From NCBI RefSeq assembly GCF_001417735.1, contig NZ_BBUZ01000027.1, positions 204,016 through 268,015 on the forward strand: a DNA stretch of 64,000 nucleotides, read 5' to 3'. Made by a program: the position numbers and the translations under genes. Source of the stretch: Streptomyces sp. NBRC 110028 (GTDB taxonomy: Bacteria; Actinomycetota; Actinomycetes; Streptomycetales; Streptomycetaceae). The stretch's first letter is position 1. Every line of letters starts with the position of its first letter. Below the pieces are notes generated by a model, which did no database searches, was not told the DNA's origin, and saw nothing but the letters and a program-made list of their open reading frames with translations. Of this stretch, positions 58,547 through 64,000 are shown one piece after another.

Positions 58547-59737
58547 ATGGCGACGCTGAAGGATGTGGCCCGCACGGCGGGGGTCTCGGTGATGAGCGTC
58601 TCCAACGTCCTCAACGACACCGGCCGTTTCTCCGCCACCATGCGCGAACGGGTCCTGCAGGCCGCCGAGGAGGTGGGCTACGCGGGTCCCGACCCGGCCG
58701 CCGCGTCGCTCCGGCGCGGACGCACCGGCACCGTCGGGGTGGTGCTGCCCCTCCCGCTGGAGACGGCGTTCGCCGACCCGGCCGCCACCGCCTTCCTGGA
58801 GGGCGTGGCCCGTGAGTTCCAGCGCCGCCGCACCACCATGACCCTGCTCGCCCTGCCGCCCGCCGTGGGACCGCTCGCCCGGCACGCCGCGGCCCCCGTC
58901 CAGCAGGTGGCCGACGCGCCGCTCGCGGCGCTGGAGAAGGCGGTGATCGACGCCGCGCTCCTGTACAGCGTGGAGGAGGACCACCCCGGTCTCGACATCC
59001 TGGTCAAGCGTGAACTGCCGGTGCTGGCCGTGGACTCGCCCGGCCATGACACCGGGCGGGACCGCTTCGGCGGCGCCTGGGCGGGATTCGTCACCGTCGA
59101 CGACTTCGGCGGCGCCCGGCGCGCCGCCCGCCATCTGGTCGGCCTCGGCCACCGGCGGGCCGTGATCCTGGTCGACAAGCTCGCCGTGCAGCCACGGCTC
59201 GGCCCGGCCACCTGGCCCGAGGCCCTCGCCACCACCAGCGCCATCCTGCGCCGTCGGCTGCTGGGTTACCGCGACGCGTGGGCCGAGGCGGGGCTGCCGT
59301 TCGCGGACCTCACCGTCATCGAATGCGGCAGGAACGACATCGCGGCGATCCGCACGGCCGTCCACACCCTGCTCACCGCGCCGGGCCCGCGCCCCACCGC
59401 GCTGCTCGCCGTCTCCGACACCCTCGCGCTCGGCGCGTGCGCGGCCGTCCGGGAGTACGGCCTCGCCGTGCCGGGCGATCTGGCCGTCATCGGCTACGAC
59501 GACATTCCCGCGGCCGCCACCGCCGCCGTGCCGCTCACCACGGTCCATCAGCCCACCGTGGAGAAGGGCGAGTCGGCGGCCCGGCTGCTCCTGGACCACA
59601 CCGACCACTGCGGCGAGCACCGCCCCGACCCCCGCTCCGGCCATGGGGCGCCTGGCCTCCCACCCGCAGCCGTGGCCGGTGCGGCGCTGCCGGAACTCCC
59701 CACCCGTCTCGTCATCCGCGCCAGCACACCGGCCTGA
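58547..59737 (+). CDS. LacI-family regulator, probable regulator of the GH13 gene
   Basis: 396 residues. HTH ATLKDVARTAGVSVMSVSNVLNDTGRFSATMRERVLQAAEEVGY (2-45), effector domain with VDDFGGARRAARHLVGLGHRRAVILVD, ALLAVSDTLALGACAAVREYGL and AVIGYDDIPAAATAAVPLTTVHQP. An insertion of about 50 residues (GHDTG..., QPRLGPATWPEALATTSAIL) and a Pro/His-rich loop before the C-terminus make it longer than typical members (about 340). Divergent from an alpha-glucosidase; maltose-type oligosaccharide as inducer is inferred. Confidence 0.9.
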   Translation: MATLKDVARTAGVSVMSVSNVLNDTGRFSATMRERVLQAAEEVGYAGPDPAAASLRRGRTGTVGVVLPLPLETAFADPAATAFLEGVAREFQRRRTTMTLLALPPAVGPLARHAAAPVQQVADAPLAALEKAVIDAALLYSVEEDHPGLDILVKRELPVLAVDSPGHDTGRDRFGGAWAGFVTVDDFGGARRAARHLVGLGHRRAVILVDKLAVQPRLGPATWPEALATTSAILRRRLLGYRDAWAEAGLPFADLTVIECGRNDIAAIRTAVHTLLTAPGPRPTALLAVSDTLALGACAAVREYGLAVPGDLAVIGYDDIPAAATAAVPLTTVHQPTVEKGESAARLLLDHTDHCGEHRPDPRSGHGAPGLPPAAVAGAALPELPTRLVIRASTPA

Positions 59738-59849
59738 TCCGGGGCACTGCCGTTCGGGCCGGTCCCAGCGGATTCCCGTACAACCATCCTGGGCACCCAC
59801 ATGTCACCTGGATGACGCAAAAAGCGTTCTAGGGTCACAAGGGGGAAAT

Positions 59850-60296
59850 ATGAAGATTTCACGCTATGTTGCCGCGACCGCGGTCCTGGCTTCGGCCGTC
59901 GCGGGCAGCGTGGTCCTGGCCCCGTCCGCCTCGGCGGCGGCCAAGGCCGCGTACAACGGGGCCTGCGGCAGCGGGTACAAGGTGGTGAACTCGGCGCCGG
60001 TCGGCTCCCAGGGCACCGTCTTCCTGACGTACAACTCCGCCAAGGGCAAGAACTGTGTCGTCACCGTCCGGAACTCGGCGGGGGCGGCGAAGAACATGTT
60101 CGCGTACCTCTACGTCAACGGCTCGGACGAGCCGCAGCAGGACAGCGGCCTGTACAAGTCCTACGCCGGTCCGATCTACGACACCGGGCGCGGGAAGTGC
60201 ATCGACTGGGCCGGGGGCATCGACAACCAGGCGACCTACACCTACGGATCGAACTGCGGATCCCTCACCGCGCACCGGGTGACCAAGGGCTGGTAA
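59850..60296 (+). CDS. Spore-associated protein A-like secreted protein
   Basis: 148 residues, ATG 59850 with AGGGGGAA upstream. Sec signal (KISRYVAATAVLASAVAGSVVLAPSASAAA). The mature part begins AYNGACGSGYKVVNSAPVGSQGTVFLTYNSAKGKNCVVTV and has four cysteines (two disulfides likely), resembling SapA, the spore-coat-associated protein of S. coelicolor. Function of SapA is unknown; it is expressed with aerial growth. Separate transcription unit. Confidence 0.83.
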   Translation: MKISRYVAATAVLASAVAGSVVLAPSASAAAKAAYNGACGSGYKVVNSAPVGSQGTVFLTYNSAKGKNCVVTVRNSAGAAKNMFAYLYVNGSDEPQQDSGLYKSYAGPIYDTGRGKCIDWAGGIDNQATYTYGSNCGSLTAHRVTKGW

Positions 60297-60343
60297 TCCG
60301 CGCGGCCCCGCACACCCCACCACCTGACGCACCACCCGACGGC

Positions 60344-60372
60344 TCGCCGCCGCTGCCACTCAGCGGCGGCGA
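60344..60372. terminator. Hairpin overlapping the LPMO stop codon
   Basis: Perfect 12-base stem TCGCCGCCGCTG / CAGCGGCGGCGA with a CCACT loop. It covers the last Arg codons and the TGA of the LPMO gene and lies 48 bases past the SapA-like gene stop, so it can serve both convergent genes. Confidence 0.65.
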
Positions 60373-61163
60373 CGCCGTGTCACGAACACCCCGGCGGCCG
60401 CCAGTACGGCGGCGGCCGAACCGCCCGCCACCAGTGGCATCGCGGTGCTGCCGGCGCCGCTGTCGCCGTCGTCGGCGCGCTCGGCGGTGCCATCGGCGGG
60501 CGCCGGCGTGCCGCCGTTCCCGGCCCCGGCGGAGAGCACGACGTCCGAGCAGGAGTAATACGTGTCCGCCGTACTGGAGTTGCGCCAGATCGTGTACAGG
60601 AGCTGACGGCCACGGCGGTCCGACGGCAGCTTCGCCTTGAGGTGATACGCCCCGTCGGTCAGCTTCGGGTCCTTCACTTTCGCGAACGGTTCGGCGTCGA
60701 GATCGGACCACTTCAGCGGCCGCGTCGGATCGTAGCCCCGCTTGGTGAGATACAGCTCGAAGGTCCCGGTGTGCGGAATCGTGGAGCGGTAGTCGAGCGT
60801 GAGGGCGGCCCCGGGGGCGAGCCGCGTCGAGGGCCAGTCCGCGCGCGGCAGGTCCAGCCCCTGGTATCCATCGAGGCCCGCGCTGCACAGCTTGCCGTCC
60901 GGGATCCGCTGCCGGTCCTTGCCGTTCACCCCGGCGACGCGCAGATTGTCCCACTCGCCGAACGCCGCGCCCCCGGCCGCCTTCGCCGCCGTGCAGGCCG
61001 CCGACCGCGCCTCCCGCCCGCCCTCCGGCGAGCAGGCCACCGTCCGGCTGACCGGATCCACCGGCGCCCCGTGGGCCAGGGCGGGCCCGGCGCCCACCAC
61101 GGTGAACACCAGCGAGGCGGTTCCGGCGAAGGCGGCCGAGGCGGCGATGCGATGCGCGGTCAT
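60360..61163 (-). CDS. AA10 lytic polysaccharide monooxygenase, membrane-anchored
   Basis: 267 residues from ATG 61163. A signal peptide ends GPALA so that His31 begins the mature chain, as the copper histidine brace requires. The second brace His is probably in STIPHTGTFELYLT. Other AA10 features: FGEWDNLRVAGVNG, IPDGKLCSAGLDGYQGLDL, YDPTRPLKWSDLD, TYYSCSDVVL. The C-terminus has a Gly/Ala linker, one membrane helix (AVLAAAGVFV) and RRRRR, so it stays on the cell surface. Chitin or cellulose oxidation is the family role. Confidence 0.87.
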   Translation of the reverse strand: MTAHRIAASAAFAGTASLVFTVVGAGPALAHGAPVDPVSRTVACSPEGGREARSAACTAAKAAGGAAFGEWDNLRVAGVNGKDRQRIPDGKLCSAGLDGYQGLDLPRADWPSTRLAPGAALTLDYRSTIPHTGTFELYLTKRGYDPTRPLKWSDLDAEPFAKVKDPKLTDGAYHLKAKLPSDRRGRQLLYTIWRNSSTADTYYSCSDVVLSAGAGNGGTPAPADGTAERADDGDSGAGSTAMPLVAGGSAAAVLAAAGVFVTRRRRR

Positions 61164-61240
61164 GCCGGGGAGTACGAGGGGGAGGGGCGGTGTGTTCAAC
61201 GGGCCGCCGGTGGCGTGTCACTCGCCCCAGCGGCGCCCGG

Positions 61241-62002
61241 CTACTTGCCCAGCGCGCGCTCGAAGAGTGCCAGCAGCTCCCGCCAGTGCCGGTCCTCCGC
61301 GGCGGCGTCGTACATGGCGGTGTCGACCTGTGTGAACCCGTGGTGGGCGCCCTCGTACACCTCGCTGCGGTAGCGCACCCCGGCCGCGTCCATCGCCTGC
61401 TCCAGCACGGCGATCTGGTCCGCCGGGATCGACGGGTCCTGGTCGGCGTGGCCGAAGTACAGCTCCGCCGAGATCCGGTCGACGAGCCGGTGCGGGCTGT
61501 CCGGGGCGTCCGTGACCAGATGGCCGCCGTGGAAGCTGGCCGCGGCCGCGACCCGCTCGGGGTGGGCCGCCGCGGTGCGCACCGCCAGCACGCCGCCCAT
61601 GCAGTAGCCGACGCTGCCCACGGGCCCGTCCGCGACCTGGGGAGAGGCGGCCAGCCAGTCGAGGTACGCCCCGGCGTCCCGCATCGCCAGTTCGGGCGTG
61701 TGCGCCCTCATCAGCGGGCCGAGCCGGTCGAAGAGGTCCGACCGGTTCGAGGGGTCGATGAACTCCGGCAGCTCCACCACGGGCGCCCGCCCCGCGCGGT
61801 AGAGGACGTTGGGCACCAGCACGGCGTAGCCGTGGCCGGCGAGGCGCTTCGCCGCCTCCTCGACCGAGGCGCGCGGCCCGAACGCGTCCGGGTACAGCAG
61901 GACGCCGGGATGCGGGTTCCCGTCGTCGGGATGGGCCAGGTAGGCGTCGGCAATCCCGTCGGGGGTGGGGATGTCAAGGGAGGCGCCGTGCGCGGAAACC
62001 AT
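61241..62002 (-). CDS. Dienelactone hydrolase family protein
   Basis: 253 residues, alpha/beta-hydrolase. Cys nucleophile in GSVGYCMGGVLAV, Asp in YFGHADQDPSIP, His in GAHHGFTQVDT: the DLH triad. PHPGVLLYPDAFGPRASVEEAAKRLAGHGYAVLVPN is the typical start. The true substrate is unknown; no chlorocatechol or aromatic genes are near. Divergent from the PucR-type gene. Confidence 0.9.
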   Translation of the reverse strand: MVSAHGASLDIPTPDGIADAYLAHPDDGNPHPGVLLYPDAFGPRASVEEAAKRLAGHGYAVLVPNVLYRAGRAPVVELPEFIDPSNRSDLFDRLGPLMRAHTPELAMRDAGAYLDWLAASPQVADGPVGSVGYCMGGVLAVRTAAAHPERVAAAASFHGGHLVTDAPDSPHRLVDRISAELYFGHADQDPSIPADQIAVLEQAMDAAGVRYRSEVYEGAHHGFTQVDTAMYDAAAEDRHWRELLALFERALGK

Positions 62003-62184
62003 TGCCGCAACCTTCTCTCACGTCGTGGGGGCAGCGCCGGTCACCATGGCCGGCGCGGCCCCACCGTACCGCCGCGGCTCCGGGGCCCCGGGGACCGGCT
62101 CCAGCGGCCTGACGGTGCGACGGCGCGGAAGGGAATTGACCGAAGACACCGACCAGGCGGTATGCCGATGATGCAATAGCGGGA

Positions 62185-62213
62185 GAGGCCCGGCCCGGAG
62201 CGGGGCGGGCCTC
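62185..62213 (+). promoter_or_regulatory. Leader hairpin upstream of PucR-type gene
   Basis: Eight-base perfect stem GAGGCCCG / CGGGCCTC around a GC-rich loop, 50 bases before the ATG. TTGACC at 62136-62141 with TATGCC at 62161 (19-base spacing) may be the promoter, which would place the hairpin in the mRNA leader. Confidence 0.35.
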
Positions 62214-62262
62214 GTGATGCCGCGTCGAGCGGCACATCGCACGTCAGAGGTGGAGGAAAGTC

Positions 62263-63564
62263 ATGCACCCAGTCACCGGCTCCCGCACCGTCGGCCCCGC
62301 CGCCGGGCGCTCTGCCAGCCGACTGTCTGCCGACAGGGCCCGGGCGCTGCCCCGGATGCCCGCCGCCCGCCCGCCCATACGCTCGCGGGCCGACCCCGAG
62401 GCCATCGCGCTGCTGCACCGGACCGCCCGCGTCCTGATCGACGAACTGCCCCGGCTGACCGACGAGGTGGTCGCCCTGATGCGGGAGAGAGAACCGGTCT
62501 ACCGCGCCGGTTCCATCGATCCGCACGAGCTGTGGCGGGACGTCAACGACTCGCTGTCCAACAATGTGCGCTCCCTGCTGTACCCCAAGGAGACCCGGGA
62601 GACGGCCCGCTCCGTCTCCTGGCGGATCGGCGCCGACCGCGCGGCCCAGGGCCTCCCGCTGGACGCGCTGCTGCACGGCTTCCGCATCGGGTGCACCGTC
62701 GTCTGGGACGAGCTGGTGGAGACGGCCTCGCGGGAGGACCCGGCGGGCGCCCGGGGGCTGGTGCATGTGGCGTCCGACATCTGGAACTTCGTCGACGAGC
62801 ACTGCACGCTCGTCGCCGAGGCGTACCACGAGGTCGGACGGCAGCTCGCCTGGCACCGCGAGAACCGGTTCCGGATCATCGTCGAGGCGCTTCTGGACGG
62901 CACCGCCCGGGTGAGCGACTTCCCGGAGGCGGAAGAGGTACTGGGCCTGCCCGAGCAGGGGCGTTACGCGGTCGTGGCCATGGACCACTCGGGCTCCGGA
63001 CCCGCCGCGCCGCGCCCGCCGGAGGTCCACGGCGGCGGCCGTACCGTGTGGCACACGGGTGAGTCCACCGCCCACGCGATCGTCCTCCTCGGGGACAGCG
63101 ATCCCGGGGAGGTGGCGCGCTCCCTCACCGTCCCGCCCGGCGCCCGGGCCGGGGTCAGCCCCGCCGTCACGGGCCTGGCCTCCGTGAACGCGGCCCGGCT
63201 GCTCGCCGATACGGCGCTGCGCGCATGCCCCGCCACCGGCGGGGCGGCGCTGCTGGAGGAGCACTATCCGGAGGCCCTGGTGGTGTCCTCCCCGGACCTG
63301 GCCACCGCGCTCGCCGACCGCATGCTCGGGCCCGTCCTGGCGCTCGAACCCGCCGACCGGGACGTCCTGCTGAAGACCCTGACGGCCTGGCTGGACGCCG
63401 ACGGATCGGCGCGCGAGGCGGGGCGGGCCCTGTTCTGCCACCGCAATACGGTGCTCAACCGGCTGCGCCGCTACGAGCAGTTGACCGGGCGTACACTGCA
63501 CCGCCCGCGCGACGTCGTCGAGTTGTCGCTCGCCCTCGCGGCACACGGACTGCTGTCGCCCTGA
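62263..63564 (+). CDS. PucR-type helix-turn-helix regulator (CdaR/PucR C-terminal domain)
   Basis: 433 residues, ATG 62263 with GGAGGAAAG upstream. The N-terminal half is the RsbT-co-antagonist/DUF-type helical domain usual in Streptomyces PucR proteins (LHRTARVLIDELPRLTDEVVALMRE, SWRIGADRAAQGLPLDALLHGFRIG). A GGDEF-like remnant lies in the middle. The C-terminal HTH_30 is LLKTLTAWLDADGSAREAGRALFCHRNTVLNRLRRYEQLTGR. Effector and targets unknown. Confidence 0.88.
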   Translation: MHPVTGSRTVGPAAGRSASRLSADRARALPRMPAARPPIRSRADPEAIALLHRTARVLIDELPRLTDEVVALMREREPVYRAGSIDPHELWRDVNDSLSNNVRSLLYPKETRETARSVSWRIGADRAAQGLPLDALLHGFRIGCTVVWDELVETASREDPAGARGLVHVASDIWNFVDEHCTLVAEAYHEVGRQLAWHRENRFRIIVEALLDGTARVSDFPEAEEVLGLPEQGRYAVVAMDHSGSGPAAPRPPEVHGGGRTVWHTGESTAHAIVLLGDSDPGEVARSLTVPPGARAGVSPAVTGLASVNAARLLADTALRACPATGGAALLEEHYPEALVVSSPDLATALADRMLGPVLALEPADRDVLLKTLTAWLDADGSAREAGRALFCHRNTVLNRLRRYEQLTGRTLHRPRDVVELSLALAAHGLLSP

Positions 63565-63780
63565 CCGGGGGCGTGAGACTCCGGTACAGACCTTTGCGGT
63601 CGGAAAGCCGGTAAACGGCTTCGCATGACCAGGATGAGTGTGGGCGTGCACAACGGCCGCCAGTGGATCATGTGCCTCTGCCACGCGGTCCCTCGACGGA
63701 CTGTACGGCGGTCCCGGTGAGCTGCTGTCGTGGCGGTCCCGTCCACCCGTACCGGACGGATCCGCCACGAGGAGCACGAC

Positions 63781-64000
63781 ATGTCCGATCACGCATGGGG
63801 GCAGGCCACACAACCGCGCCCGGTGCGCACCGCCGACGTCATGCCACCGCGGCCGCCGGAGGCGATGGGCCCCCGCCCCGGCCCGCACCCCGACTCCCGT
63901 CCGGACCACTCCGACTCCCGTCCGGACCACTCCGACTCCCGTCCCGACCACCCCGACTCCCGCTCCGGCCGCCGTGGTGGTCAACTGCACCGCGGGCGGC
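63781..64000 (+). CDS. Repeat-containing hypothetical protein (C-terminus beyond window)
   Basis: ATG 63781 with GAGGAG seven bases upstream; 73 residues visible before the window ends. The sequence begins MSDHAWGQATQPRPVRTADV, then Pro/Arg-rich, then a heptad repeat DSRPDHS three and a half times, then SGRRGGQLHRGR. Disordered and Asp/His/Arg-rich; a cytoplasmic linker of a larger protein is plausible. No domain is visible yet. Confidence 0.5.
   Translation, partial: MSDHAWGQATQPRPVRTADVMPPRPPEAMGPRPGPHPDSRPDHSDSRPDHSDSRPDHPDSRSGRRGGQLHRGR
63892..63966 (+). repeat. Twenty-one-base tandem repeat
   Basis: Units at 63892-63912, 63913-63933 and 63934-63954 plus a partial copy, consensus GACTCCCGTCCGGACCACTCC, the third with two changes. 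In-frame, encoding DSRPDHS. Confidence 0.9.

Noticed and set aside
62041..63990. A 649-codon open frame on the minus strand with a VGVVRTGVG repeat
   Set aside because: It runs antisense to the PucR-type gene and to the heptad-repeat ORF; the Val/Gly repeat is only the reverse reading of the DSRPDHS repeat.

Overview
This window looks like a Streptomyces (or close relative) chromosome. It is very GC-rich with strong third-position GC bias, which makes long antisense ORFs common. Many starts are GTG or TTG, and many junctions are GTGA, ATGA or TGATG overlaps. The gene content is typical: a gas-vesicle cluster, cytochrome P450s with 3Fe-4S ferredoxins, Roadblock proteins, a spore-associated-protein homologue, an AA10 LPMO, RsbW/RsbU-type proteins and rare TTA codons. 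The mix of intact catabolic operons and gene stumps suggests an accessory, rearranged part of the chromosome. All calls come from reading the sequence; no database search was run.

Layout, 1-25 kb: a window-truncated Tat-exported EEP-family protein (1-610, -); a stump of an enolase-superfamily gene and a methyltransferase; an IclR-glycerol kinase pair (2.2-4.5 kb); an anti-sigma-type ATPase facing a SpoIIE-type phosphatase; a CYP105-like P450 coupled to a ferredoxin, downstream of a GntP permease; a DUF5954-like protein; an operon of three Roadblock/LC7 proteins plus a DUF4388-like protein with no GTPase (10.5-12.7 kb); a headless AsnC fragment behind uppP; an AEC carrier with malic/malolactic enzyme; the gas-vesicle operon gvpO-A-F-G-J-L-S-K headed by a TetR gene (17.5-21.8 kb); and, divergent from it across a clear palindromic operator, a second P450-ferredoxin pair.

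Layout, 25-40 kb: a DUF4142 secreted protein, an SRPBCC protein, an FHA-less DUF3662 protein, an SseB-domain protein, a Tat-exported polysaccharide-lyase-like protein and a zinc alcohol dehydrogenase. Next comes a LacI-controlled hexuronate operon (D-2-hydroxyacid dehydrogenase, mannonate dehydratase, fructuronate reductase/mannitol dehydrogenase family, MHS transporter). It is followed by pyruvate carboxylase, a third P450 and an XRE-cupin regulator.

Layout, 40-64 kb: two facing gene stumps (the tail of a CYP102-type reductase and the HTH of a LuxR regulator). Then a seven-gene trans-4-hydroxyproline degradation operon ending with its GntR regulator; an FGGY kinase; and a small self-contained module GntR-MFS-AtuA-DUF4387 with matching operators before the regulator and transporter genes. 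After these come an MscS channel, a MalY/PatB aminotransferase with a large internal deletion, a GH13 glucosidase divergent from a LacI regulator, a spore-associated-protein homologue, a membrane-anchored LPMO, a dienelactone-hydrolase-like protein, a PucR-type regulator and a repeat-containing ORF cut by the window end.

The strongest leads for something undescribed are the GntR/MFS/AtuA/DUF4387 regulon, the GTPase-less Roadblock operon, the TetR-gvpO junction that may tie gas vesicles to a P450 promoter, and a 42-residue ORF fitted exactly between two hydroxyproline genes.
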